Shown here piece after piece: positions 54,161 through 62,278 of a stretch of DNA of 64,000 bases. Position 1 is the first letter of the stretch; each line of letters opens with the position of its first letter. Location: contig MKJX01000184.1 in NCBI GenBank assembly GCA_001942415.1, positions 62,001 through 126,000 of the forward strand, read 5' to 3'. The notes under the pieces were generated by a model that worked only from the letters and a program-made list of their open reading frames with translations, was not told where the DNA came from and did no database searches. Both the position numbers and the translations under genes were made by a program. Origin of the DNA: Pseudonocardia sp. CNS-139. Its GTDB lineage: Bacteria > Actinomycetota > Actinomycetes > Mycobacteriales > Pseudonocardiaceae.

Positions 54161-54556
54161 GTCAGCTCCTGGTTCGGGGTAGGGGTCACGGGGGAGGTGG
54201 CGCAGGCGGGTAGGGGTCACGGGGGAGGTGGCGCGAGGCGGGTGGTGCCAGCCGGCGGGCCGGGGCCCGGGCGGGAGCGGTCTCGCCGCGTGGGTGGGGC
54301 CGGGTCACGTCGGCCCTCGGAGTCGACGGCGGTCGGTGCGCGCCGGGCCGGCCGCGTGGCATCGGGCGTGTGCCCGTCGGACGGGTGGTGGGCCGGTGAT
54401 CGTCGGTGGGCGGCGCGGCTCCCGTCGGTCCCGGTGCTCGACGGGGTGGGCGCGGGCCGGGCCGGTTCGGCGGCGCGTGGGCGGGTCACGTCGGCCCTTC
54501 GGACCCGACGACGGCCGGCGCGGGCCTGGCCCGGTCGGCGGCGCGGGCGGCGCGGC
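54161..54556. repeat. phnG-phnH spacer built of degenerate repeats
   Basis: A 31-bp tandem pair starts at 54179 and 54210 (GTAGGGGTCACGGGGGAGG is shared). GGTCACGTCGGCCCT(T)CGG-type copies at about 54303 and 54486 resemble the real phnG 3' end at about 54559 (GGCTCACGTCAGCTCCTCG), and TCACGTCAGCTCCT recurs at 54157. The spacer therefore seems to come from repeated partial duplication of the phnG end. The long plus-strand open frame here is a base-composition artefact. Confidence 0.7.
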
Positions 54557-54987
54557 TCACGTCAGCTCCTCGAACTCGACCACGGTCGGCGCGAGCCGTG
54601 CCCACTCCGCCGCGTCCGCCTCGGCGGCCCGGGCGGCGACGCGCTCGCACAGCGCGTGCACGTCGCCCGCGTGCGGGCGGCCGGCCTCGGCCTCGGCGTC
54701 GCACAGGGCGGCGGCGAGCACGGCCGCGCGGTCGTCGCCCAGGCGCATGGCCCAGCCCCGGACCCCGCCCAGCTCCACCTCGGCCCGGCAGGCCAGCACG
54801 TCGCCGAGCACGGAACCGTTCCGGCGGCGATCGGCTCGCGCACCTGAGTGGCGACGCACCCGACCTCGGGTGCGCGCAGCACCCGGGGCGCCGCGCCGTC
54901 GGACAGGCAGGCGTCGGCGAGCCCGACCAGCTCCTCGGAGCGGGCGAGGGCGAGCAGCGCCGTGCGCTGCTCTCGCGAGAAGTCCAT
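54557..54987 (-). CDS. phnG: C-P lyase core subunit PhnG (one frameshift)
   Basis: About 143 aa (E. coli PhnG has 150). MDFSREQRTALLALARSEEL, GLADACLSD, VLRAPEVGCVATQVREPI are N-terminal PhnG features. After a break near 54820, VLGDVLACRAEVELGGVRGW, then AMRLGDDRAAVLAAALCDA, match the conserved C-terminal half. It is the first structural gene of the C-P lyase core, and its ATG overlaps the phnF stop by one base (TGATG), giving tight coupling to the regulator. The 3' end is the apparent source of the repeats in the spacer that follows. Confidence 0.87.
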
Positions 54988-55712
54988 CACTCTCCTTCCG
55001 GGGTCGAGCCCAGCTCGACCACCACGCGGACGGCGTCGGAACGCATCCACGAGCTGCTGCACATGAGGGGCCGCCCGGTCTCGCGGTCCCGGCTGACGCT
55101 CTCGACGAGCCAGCACGGACGGCTCGGCTCGACCTCCAGCCCGGCGCAGACGTCCGGCGGCGGGACGTCGAGGCTCACGCGGCACCACGCCCGCACCGGG
55201 TCGACCCGCCCCACCTGGCGCAGCACCAGGTCGAGCGACTCGGCGGCGTGCATGGCGGGACGCAGGTCGGCGACGAGCGCGACCGGCACCCACTCGTAGC
55301 CGCGGGAGGCGAGCAGGTCGTCGATGTACGACTGGCGGACGAGCCGGTGGCAGGGGGTGCCGGCGGGCAGGCCGAGCCGGTCGGCGAGTTCGGCGGGCAG
55401 CCCGGCCGTCCCGATGTCGCGGACGACCGACCGCGGCCGGGCGCCGGCCGCCGTCACCGTCTCGTGCCAGGACGGGCGGCGGTCGTGGGAGATCGTGTAG
55501 TCGATCCGCCGGTTCACGAACGTGCCCGCGCCCTGCACCCGCCGCACGATGAGCCGCCGTTCCAGCTCCTGGAGGGCGGCGCGGGCGGCCGCCCGGCCGA
55601 CGCCGAAGCGGCGCCCGATGCCGTACTCGCCGGCGACGCGCGTTCCGGGGGCGGCCCCGGCGAGCTCACCCGCCAGCTCGTCGGCGATCTCCAGGTACCT
55701 GCTGGCCGTCAC
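54987..55712 (-). CDS. phnF: GntR/HutC-family regulator PhnF
   Basis: Intact 241-aa regulator from GTG 55712 (TASRYLEIADELAGELAGAA). The winged helix is at residues ~5-70 (GTRVAGEYGIGRRFGVGRAA, RLIVRRVQGAGTFVNRRIDY). A UTRA ligand-binding domain follows (PSWHETVTAAGARPRS, LGLPAGTPCHRLVRQSYIDD). Members next to phn genes sense phosphate or phosphonate compounds. The upstream palindrome TTGTCCGGACAA (55736) is a good candidate operator. The longer ATG start at 55775 would place the coding sequence over that palindrome and is rejected. Confidence 0.9.
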   Translation of the reverse strand: MTASRYLEIADELAGELAGAAPGTRVAGEYGIGRRFGVGRAAARAALQELERRLIVRRVQGAGTFVNRRIDYTISHDRRPSWHETVTAAGARPRSVVRDIGTAGLPAELADRLGLPAGTPCHRLVRQSYIDDLLASRGYEWVPVALVADLRPAMHAAESLDLVLRQVGRVDPVRAWCRVSLDVPPPDVCAGLEVEPSRPCWLVESVSRDRETGRPLMCSSSWMRSDAVRVVVELGSTPEGE

Positions 55713-55735
55713 GGGCGCAACGCTGCCGCCCGGGC

Positions 55736-55747
55736 TTGTCCGGACAA
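55736..55747. promoter_or_regulatory. Candidate PhnF operator
   Basis: TTGTCCGGACAA is a perfect 12-bp palindrome 24 nt upstream of the phnF GTG. It fits the GT-N4-AC core common to HutC-type GntR operators. It would control phnF-phnG and the genes behind. Confidence 0.6.
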
Positions 55748-55811
55748 CTGCCGTGCAGGCAACGCGCAGGGACACGGCGGTGAACGCCCGAACCGGTTGT
55801 GCGGCGGGTGC

Positions 55812-56294
55812 CTACCCGCGGGGTCGGCGTTCCATGATCTCGTCGGACTCCCCGAAGCCGTACCGCGCGTACAGCGCGGCCGTGCCGGGGCGGGCCCACA
55901 GGATCGTGGCGTCGACGTCCCCGGCCGGGTCGTCGGCGAGCGCCGCCGACAGCAGCGCCCGGCCCAGCCCCAGGCCGCGGTGCTCGGGGCGGACGTAGAG
56001 GTTGGAGACGTAGCGGTGCGCCTCGGCCTCGTCGACGGGGTTGGGGAGCTTCCCGATCCGCGCCGCGTACACGTGCCCGACGACGTCGCCGCCGACCTCC
56101 GCGACCCACGCCCGCCAGCTCCCGTCGCCCAGCGCCGCTCCGACCCGCTCCCGGAACCGCGTCTCGAACGCGGCCCGTTCCTCCACCGGCTCGCCGCCGC
56201 TGCCGTCGACGCGGAAGTCCCAGCGCAGCGCGGCGAGCGCGGGCAGGTCGCCCGCCCCGGCCGGGCGGATCACGCCACCGTGCGGCGCAGCCAC
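55812..56294 (-). CDS. GNAT acetyltransferase in the phosphonate operon
   Basis: Intact 160-aa GNAT protein. MAAPHGGVIRPAGAGDLPAL is the start, and the acetyl-CoA pocket is YVSNLYVRPEHRGLGLGRAL (the Arg/Gln-x2-Gly-x-Gly/Ala loop as RGLGLG). The ending ALYARYGFGESDEIMERRPR is typical of the family. The ATG overlaps the end of phnE by about 25 bp; a GTG at 56273 is an alternative. Placed between phnE and phnF, it may N-acetylate aminoalkylphosphonates as PhnO does, but it is not clearly PhnO and could have another substrate. Confidence 0.85.
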   Translation of the reverse strand: MAAPHGGVIRPAGAGDLPALAALRWDFRVDGSGGEPVEERAAFETRFRERVGAALGDGSWRAWVAEVGGDVVGHVYAARIGKLPNPVDEAEAHRYVSNLYVRPEHRGLGLGRALLSAALADDPAGDVDATILWARPGTAALYARYGFGESDEIMERRPRG

Positions 56295-57968
56295 AGCGCG
56301 AGCAGCTCCACGAGCATGACGGCGCGAACACCATCAGCATGACGGTCGTGACCACCCCGAACTGCATCACCCGGGACGCGTTGAGCAGGTAGAACCCGAT
56401 CCCGCCCGCCCCGACGATGCCCAGCAGCGTCGCCGAGCGGATGTTGACGTCGAGCTGGTAGAGCAGGTGCGCCACGAACGCGGGCGCGGCCTGCGGCACC
56501 GTGACGCCGACGAACACCTGCAGCCGGGTGGCGCCGGTCGCGCGGACGGCCTGCTGCACCCGGACGTCGGTCTCCTCCAGGGAGTCGGCCACGAGCTTGC
56601 CGAGCAGCCCGACGCTGCCGATGGCGAGCGCGAGCGCGCCGGCGACCGGCCCGAGCCCGGTGATCACCACGAAGACGATGGCGACGACCAGCTCCGGCAG
56701 CCCCCGCACCACCACGATGAGCACGCGGAACGCGGTGGAGACGCCCGTGGACGGCGCGACGTTGCGGGCGGCGAGCGACCCGACCGGCACCGCGAGCACG
56801 GCCCCGATCAGCGTCGCGGCCAGCGCGATCTGCACGGTGACGGCCAGCTCGGCGAGCAGCTCCGGGAGGATGCCGCCGGTGCTGGGCGGCCAGAAGAGGC
56901 CCAGCGTGGTGAACATCCCGGGGATGCCGGTGATCACCTGCCACGGCGAGAGCTCCGCGCCCCACAGCGACGCGAGGACGACGAGCACGGTGACGGCGCC
57001 GTAGACGGTGTTGCGGATGCGCCGGCCCGTCCACGGCGGCGTGATCCGGCCGGGCGCCAGGGGGGCGCGCTGCCCGGCGGGGCGGGCCAGCTCGGCGCGC
57101 ATCGCGCGGACGCGGCGGCGCATGAAGCCGGTGACGCCGCTCGGGGTGTCGGCGGCGGCGCCGCCCAGCAGGGCGCGGCGCACGGCGCCGGAGAGCAGCT
57201 CGGCCGCGATGCACAGCAGCAGCACGACGAGCGCGAGCGCGACGCCGCGCTGGTAGTCCAGGCGGCGCAGGGCGTTGGCGATCTCGAAGCCCAGGCCGCC
57301 GACGCCGACGAACCCGAGCAGCACCGAGACGCGCAGGTTGATGTCGAACCGGTGCAGGGCCGTCGCGACGAACGCGGGCATGACCTGCGGCAGCACGCCC
57401 GCGACCAGCTCCTGCAGGCGGCGGGCGCCGGTGGTGCGCACGGCCGTGCGCGGGCCTCGTCGATCTGCTCGATCGCGTCGGCGTAGAGCTTGCCGACCAT
57501 GCCCACCGAGTGCAGCCCCATCGCCAGCACGCCGGCCAGCGCGCCCAGGCCGAAGAGCCGGAAGAAGACGATCGCGAGCACGACGTCGGGCACCGCGCGG
57601 GCGATCACGACCAGCGCCCGCGCCCCGTAGCGGGAGGCCGTGCCGGGGGAGGTGTTGCCGGCGGCGAGCACCGCGACGGGGATGCTGACGACCACCGCGA
57701 CGAGCGTCGCGCACACGACGATCGCGAGCGTCTGCCCGGCGAGCATCAGGATCTCGCCGAGCGGCGGGAAGTCCAGCGGCACCGTGCGGGAGAGGAAGTC
57801 GGCGGCGTTGCCGACGGAGTCGGCGATCGTCGCGACGTTGAGCCGCAGCTCGCCGATCGACCACACGGCCGCCGCGAGCAGGACGAGGAGGACGAGCGCG
57901 GCGGCGGTGCCGGTGCGCGAGGGCGGCGGGACCGTCCGCTGCGACCGGGGGACGTCGAGGGCGGTCAC
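56270..57968 (-). CDS. phnE: Double-length phosphonate ABC permease (PhnE-PhnE fusion, two frameshifts)
   Basis: About 566 aa, twice the usual PhnE length, from GTG 57968 overlapping the phnC stop. Each half has its own set of helices and EAA loop. First: DFPPLGEILMLAGQTLAIVV, LAMGLHSVGMVGKLYADAIE, AVRTTGARRLQELVAGVLPQ, LLGFVGVGGLGFEIANALRR. Second: LPELLAELAVTVQIALAATL, AIGSVGLLGKLVADSLEETD, AVRATGATRLQVFVGVTVPQ, LLGIVGAGGIGFYLLNASRV. The halves are joined by a cytoplasmic linker (MRRRVRAMRAELARPAGQRA). Breaks lie near 57450 and 56315. The two halves replace a PhnE homodimer or PhnE1/E2 heterodimer. Confidence 0.87.
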
Positions 57969-58798
57969 CGGGCGACGGCGAGTTCCGCCGCGGCGGCGTC
58001 CGCGCCCACGGCCGAGTAGATCCCCATCGCGCCGGCCCGGTCGACCTCGGCGACCGGGCGGTCGAGCACGACCCGGCCGGAGCGCAGGCCGACGATCCGC
58101 TCGCCGAACTCCAGCGCGATGTCGACCTGGTGGAGGCTGCACAGGACGGTCAGCTCGTCCTCGCGGCTGACGTCCGCGATGAGCGCCATGACCTGCGCCG
58201 ACGACTCCGGGTCGAGCGAGGCGACCGGCTCGTCGGCGAGCAGGATGCGCGGGCGCTGCAGCAGCGCCCGCGCGACGGCGACCCGCTGCTGCTGGCCGCC
58301 GGAGAGGGTGTCGGCGCGCTGGAAGCGCTGGTCGGCGAGGCCGACCCGGTCGAGCTGCTCCAGCGCCGCCCGCCGCACGCGGCGGGGGTAGCCGAGCAGC
58401 CCGAGCCGGGGACCGCGCAGCGAGCCGAGCGCGCCGGTGCAGACGTTCTCCAGCACCGACGCGCTCCCGACCAGGTGGAACTGCTGGAACACCATGCCGA
58501 TCCGGGTGCGCAGCCGGCGCAGCTCGGCGCCGCCCGCGCCGGCGACGTCGCTGCCGAGCACCCGGACCGTGCCGGTCGTGGGCCGGTGGAGCCCGTTGAC
58601 GTGCCGCAGCAGCGTCGACTTGCCCGAGCCGGAGAGGCCGAGCAGCACGACCACCTCACCCGCCCGCACGGTGAGCGTGACGTCGTCGAGCGCGACGACG
58701 TCGGGGTCGAACCGCTTGCCCACGTGCGCCAGCTCGACGACCGGTGCGGTCGTCGCGGCGGCGACGGGCTCGGCGGGCGCTGCGTCGGCAGCCGTCAT
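57965..58798 (-). CDS. phnC: Phosphonate ABC transporter ATP-binding protein PhnC
   Basis: Intact 277-aa ATPase. Walker A is GLSGSGKST, Q-loop GMVFQQFHLVGSASVLENVC, signature LSGGQQQRVAVARALLQRPR, Walker B ILLADEPVASLDPESSAQVM, and switch His in VLCSLHQVDIALEFGERIVG. LGYPRRVRRAALEQLDRVGL is a PhnC-typical stretch. GAGGAGCCCGTC precedes the ATG; the 17-mer around this start recurs at 60131-60147. It lies 56 bp after phnD and overlaps phnE. Confidence 0.93.
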   Translation of the reverse strand: MTAADAAPAEPVAAATTAPVVELAHVGKRFDPDVVALDDVTLTVRAGEVVVLLGLSGSGKSTLLRHVNGLHRPTTGTVRVLGSDVAGAGGAELRRLRTRIGMVFQQFHLVGSASVLENVCTGALGSLRGPRLGLLGYPRRVRRAALEQLDRVGLADQRFQRADTLSGGQQQRVAVARALLQRPRILLADEPVASLDPESSAQVMALIADVSREDELTVLCSLHQVDIALEFGERIVGLRSGRVVLDRPVAEVDRAGAMGIYSAVGADAAAAELAVAR

Positions 58799-58854
58799 GA
58801 CGGGCTCCTCGGTACTGCGCGATTCGGTGCTGCGGCGGTCGGACGGTCAGCGGG

Positions 58855-59814
58855 TCAGCCGAGGCTGGTGCAGGACTCGGCCTTGGTGATGTCGCAGACG
58901 CGCCGGACACCGTCGTAGAAGGAGTCCTCGATCGGCACGTAGCCCCAGGAGCCGTCCTCGCCGACCTCGCAGGAGTCGGCCGACTGGCAGAAGCCGTTGG
59001 CGGACAGGTAGTCGACGTTGGCCTCGTTGACCAGGGTGTCGGCGATCGTCTGGCGGGTCTCCGGGGAGACGTCGCTGGCGACCGCGACCGGCGCCCCGGC
59101 GATGGTCTCCGAGCGCCACACGACCTTGAGCTGGCCGGGCTGCAGCTGGCCGGACTCGATCAGCTGGCTGTCGACGATGGCGTCGAACGCGAAGCCGGCG
59201 TCGCACTGGCCGCTGGCCACCGACAGCGCCGAGGCGTCGTGCCCGCCCGCGAAGATCGGGGTGATCCCGTTGACCGGGTCGACGCCCGCCTCCAGCAGGC
59301 CGGCCGTCGGGTACAGGTAGCCCGAGGTCGAGTTCGGGTCGACGAAGCAGACGTTCTTGCCCGCGAAGCCGGCGAGGTCGGTGATCGGCGAGTCGGCCGG
59401 CACGATCCCGTAGGACTGGTAGCCGGGCTCGCCGCCCTGCTCGTCGACGATGGCGGCGACGGCGTCGATGCCCTGGTCCTGGTTCTTCGCCAGCACGTAG
59501 GAGAACGGGCCGAACATCGCGATGTCGATCTGGCCCGCGCGCATGCCCTCGATGACCGCGGCGTAGTCCGTCGCGTTCTGGAACTCGATGGTCGCGCCGG
59601 TCTCCCGCTCCAGCACCGAGATGACGGCCGCGAACTGCTGCTGGAGGCTCGACGACTCCTCCGACGGCACGGCGGCGAACACGAGGGTCTCGGCCTGGCC
59701 GCCCTCGGCGGGCGCGGCGGCGTTGTTGTCGGCGGCGCTCTGCCCGCACGCCGTGAGCGCGAGCAGCGCGGCGCCCACGAGGGCGACGGCCGCACGGCGG
59801 GTGGTGGACGTCAT
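58855..59814 (-). CDS. phnD: Phosphonate/phosphite ABC transporter substrate-binding lipoprotein PhnD
   Basis: Intact 319-aa lipoprotein. The signal peptide ends LLALTACGQ with Cys23. The family signature is LVFAAVPSEESSSLQQQFAA near residue 44, followed by ETGATIEFQNATDYAAVIEG, MRAGQIDIAMFGPFSYVLAK, GKNVCFVDPNSTSGYLYPTA and SGQCDAGFAFDAIVDS. These contact the phosphonate or phosphite headgroup. It is the first gene of the long minus-strand phosphonate operon; PHO-box-like repeats lie about 200 nt upstream. Confidence 0.94.
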   Translation of the reverse strand: MTSTTRRAAVALVGAALLALTACGQSAADNNAAAPAEGGQAETLVFAAVPSEESSSLQQQFAAVISVLERETGATIEFQNATDYAAVIEGMRAGQIDIAMFGPFSYVLAKNQDQGIDAVAAIVDEQGGEPGYQSYGIVPADSPITDLAGFAGKNVCFVDPNSTSGYLYPTAGLLEAGVDPVNGITPIFAGGHDASALSVASGQCDAGFAFDAIVDSQLIESGQLQPGQLKVVWRSETIAGAPVAVASDVSPETRQTIADTLVNEANVDYLSANGFCQSADSCEVGEDGSWGYVPIEDSFYDGVRRVCDITKAESCTSLG

Positions 59815-60008
59815 CTGTGGCTACTCCTCTGGGGTCCGCTGCGCGCGGGAGGCACGCCGGGGACGGACGGAGGCGAGAGTGGAGAGCGCGGGTTCCCGGC
59901 CCGGAGCGGCCCGGTTACGCCGGGACGAACGGCACCGGACGCTTGTCCCGCGGCGGGGCGGACAGGTGAACACCACGGGACCAACCGGCCCAACCGGACG
60001 TTAGCGCA

Positions 60009-60041
60009 GGTCACGGGCTTGTCACGGCGGTGTCACGGTCC
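60009..60041. promoter_or_regulatory. PHO-box-like triple 11-bp direct repeat
   Basis: GGTCACGGGCT (60009), TGTCACGGCGG (60020) and TGTCACGGTCC (60031) are contiguous direct repeats with an exact 11-bp period, the spacing of PhoP boxes in actinomycetes. A further pair in the same phase (TCACGCGG at 60090, TCATCGGG at 60101) is downstream. They lie between divergent phnD and the PhnZ-like gene, consistent with phosphate control. Confidence 0.6.
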
Positions 60042-60089
60042 GGTCGGCCGGCCGTGCGGGCCCGCGTCGGCGAGAGGTCCCGAGGGGTG

Positions 60090-60137
60090 TCACGCGGCCG
60101 TCATCGGGGGTGCGCGCGGGGTTGGCCGCGGCGTCAT
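60090..60137 (-). CDS. Possible 15-aa leader peptide upstream of phnD
   Basis: On the minus strand AAGGAG stands 6 nt before ATG 60137, which opens a 15-codon frame MTPRPTPRAPPMTAA ending TGA. The Pro-rich sequence and the strong ribosome-binding site suggest a translated leader. The surrounding 17-mer is shared with the phnC start region, so it may instead be a leftover copy of that region. Confidence 0.3.
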   Translation of the reverse strand: MTPRPTPRAPPMTAA

Positions 60138-60194
60138 GACGGGCTCCTTCACTCGGCACCGCCGGAACAGCCCGCACGAACAGGGAGCGCCACC

Positions 60195-60731
60195 GTGTCC
60201 GAGACCGCCGTCCGCGAGCGCCTGCACGCCGACCTGCTCGCGACCGCGGAGCTGCCCTACGGCGGCGAGGCCGTCGACCAGCTCGCCCACGCGCTGCAGG
60301 CCGGCACCCTCGCCGTCCGCGCGCAGGCCCGGCCCGCCGTCGTCGCCGCCGCGCTGCTGCACGACATCGGCCGCTCCCCGGCCGTGGCCGCCGAGCTTCC
60401 GGACGCGCCGCACGAGCGCACCGGCGCCGCGTACTGCACGCGGCTGCTCGGCCACGAGGTCGGCTGGCTGGTCGGGGCGCACGTCCTGGCCAAGCGGGCG
60501 CTCGTGACGCTGGAGCCGGACTACGCCGCGCGCCTGTCGCCGGTGTCGGTGCACTCGCTGCGGGTGCAGGGCGGGCCGGCCGCGGCGGACGAGGTCGCGC
60601 GGTTCCTCGGGCACCCGTGGGCGGCCGACGCGATGCTCGTGCGCCGCTGGGACGACGAGGCCAAGGTCGCGGGCGCGCCGACGCTCACCCTGGACGAGCT
60701 CCTCGACATCGCCGAGCGGGTGGCCGGGTAG
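60195..60731 (+). CDS. PhnZ-like HD-domain oxygenase / phosphonate-associated HDIG protein
   Basis: Intact 178-aa HD-domain protein from GTG 60195, preceded by AGGGAGCG. It shows PYGGEAVDQLAHALQ near residue 21 and the HD pair in ALLHDIGRS (His56-Asp57). Compared with PhnZ (Tyr24, Glu27, His34, His58, Asp59), Tyr22, Glu25, His32, His56 and Asp57 all sit at a constant offset of two. Later His73, His96 and the Asp pair 153/154 are plausible metal ligands. PhnZ is a mixed-valent di-iron oxygenase that cleaves 2-amino-1-hydroxyethylphosphonate to glycine and phosphate. No PhnY gene is in the window. It is divergent from phnD across the PHO-like repeats. Confidence 0.82.
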   Translation: MSETAVRERLHADLLATAELPYGGEAVDQLAHALQAGTLAVRAQARPAVVAAALLHDIGRSPAVAAELPDAPHERTGAAYCTRLLGHEVGWLVGAHVLAKRALVTLEPDYAARLSPVSVHSLRVQGGPAAADEVARFLGHPWAADAMLVRRWDDEAKVAGAPTLTLDELLDIAERVAG

Positions 60732-60740
60732 CGGTGGGCG

Positions 60741-60754
60741 GCCTGTATACAGGC
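60741..60754. promoter_or_regulatory. 14-bp palindrome overlapping a translation start region
   Basis: GCCTGTATACAGGC is a perfect palindrome ending 3 nt before the GTG at 60758. TGTATACA cores are typical of GntR-family operators. A protein bound here would block both transcription and ribosome access to the GNAT gene. Confidence 0.6.
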
Positions 60755-60757
60755 GGG

Positions 60758-61309
60758 GTGACCGGGCATCCTGCGCACCGACCGGCTCGTCGTCCGGGAG
60801 TGGACGGAGGACGACGCCGAGGCGGCGTTCGCGGTCTACGGCCGCCCCGAGGTGGCGCGCTGGCTGAGCCCGGCCGCCGGGCAGGTCGCCGACGTCGACG
60901 GGATGCGGGCGCAGCTGCGCGCGTGGATCACCGCCACCCGGGAGGGCGAGGGCGGGCTCGGGCACTGGGCGGTCACGCTCGCCGGCACCGGTGAGGTCGT
61001 CGGCGGGGCGAGCCTGCACCTGCTGCCCGTCGGCGAGCAGGACGTCGAGATCGGGCTGCAGGTCGCGCCCGGGCACTGGGGCCACGGCTATGGCGCCGAG
61101 GCCGGCCGGGCGCTCGTCGAGCGGGCGTTCGGGCTCGACATCGACGAGGTGTTCGCGCTGGTCCGGCCCAGCAACTCGGCCGCGGAGGCCACCGCGCGGC
61201 GGATGGGCATGACGTGGGTCGGGGAGACCGACAAGTACTACGGCCTGCGGCTCAACGTGTACCGCCGCCGCCCGTCCGACGGCCCGGTCCGCGGCCGCAG
61301 GCGGTGTGA
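60758..61309 (+). CDS. GNAT acetyltransferase, RimJ/RimL type (frameshifts at both ends)
   Basis: About 183 aa. One extra G at 60764-60766 separates the GTG from ILRTDRLVVREWTEDDAEAA, the usual start of RimJ/RimL-like acetyltransferases. The acetyl-CoA region is EIGLQVAPGHWGHGYGAEAG (GHGYGAEA loop), followed by FALVRPSNSAAEATARRMGM and the ending YYGLRLNVYRRRP. The literal frame then runs without a stop into the next gene; one missing base around 61280-61300 would end it at TGA 61307-61309. The target amine is unknown. It follows the PhnZ-like gene by 26 bp but has its own palindromic operator. Confidence 0.78.
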
Positions 61310-61355
61310 CGCGGGTCGCGGTGCCGCGGGATCGCCGCGGGTGAAGGGTGTGCGC

Positions 61356-62133
61356 ATGTCCTCCCCGATCCGGATCGGCGTGCAGATCCAGCCGCAGCAC
61401 GCCGACTACGCCCAGATCCGCGACGCCGTGGCCGCAGCCGAGGACGCCGGCGTCGACGTCGTCTTCAACTGGGACCACTTCTTCCCTCTCCGCGGCGAGC
61501 CCGAGGGCAAGCACTTCGAGTGCTGGACGATGCTCGGCGCCTGGGCCGAGGCGACCTCCCGTGTCGAGATCGCGCGCTGGTGAGCTGCAACAGCTACCGC
61601 AACCCCGAGCTGCTCGCCGACATGGCCCGCACCGTCGACCACATCTCCGATGGGCGGCTCGTGCTCGGCATCGGCGCCGGCTGGGCGCAGCGCGACTACG
61701 ACGCCTACGGCTACCCGTTCGGCACGGCGGGCTCGCGGCTGGCCGACCTGGCCGACGCGCTGCCGCGGATCAGGAGCCGGTGGGCGCAGCTCAACCCGGC
61801 GCCGACCCGGGAGATCCCGGTCCTGGTCGGCGGCGGCGGGGAGCGCAAGACCCTGCGCTACACCGCCGAGCACGCCACGATCTGGCACGGGATCGGCACC
61901 ACCGAGGTGCTCGCGCACAAGACGAAGGTGCTCGACGCGCACTGCGCCGACATCGGCCGCGACCCGGCGGAGATCGAGCGTTCGGCCAAGGTCGAGGGCA
62001 CCCCGGAGGAGCTGGGCGAGGAGCTCTGCTCGCGGCCGGGTTCACGTTCTTCACCGTCAGCTCGTCGGGCCCGGACTACGACCTCGGGCTGCTCAAGACC
62101 TGGATCGACTGGCGCGACGCCCGCAACGCGTAG
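61356..62133 (+). CDS. LLM-class F420-dependent oxidoreductase (two frameshifts)
   Basis: About 258 aa, luciferase-like TIM barrel, starting MSSPIRIGVQIQPQHADYAQ. DAGVDVVFNWDHFFPLRGEP and FECWTMLGAWAEATSRVEIA are the usual first strands. After a break near 61582 come VSCNSYRNPELLADMARTVD, HISDGRLVLGIGAGWAQRDY (F420/FMN-binding Gly-Ala-Gly-Trp) and EIPVLVGGGGERKTLRYTAE. A second missing base near 62037 leads to GFTFFTVSSSGPDYDLGLLK. F420 use is inferred from the actinobacterial family; no substrate is implied by the neighbours. Confidence 0.84.
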
Positions 62134-62278
62134 GGACGCCCGGCGCGCGTCCGGGCCCGGCGTCGCCGCGGTGCGCCCGGCTTGCCCCGAACGGTGGACC
62201 GGACGCATGATGCCGGGACCGGCGGAACCGCGTTCCGCGTGACAGGACGCTGCCGTCCCGACGAGAGGACCCGAGCGA

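Noticed and set aside
54228..56342. 704-codon plus-strand frame over phnG-phnF
   Set aside because: It is antisense to recognisable phnG, phnF and GNAT genes and begins in repeat-derived spacer DNA.
60852..61583. Apparent GNAT-F420 oxidoreductase fusion
   Set aside because: Both domains have normal ends, a start codon for the second lies at 61356, and frame breaks flank the join, so a lost stop is more likely.
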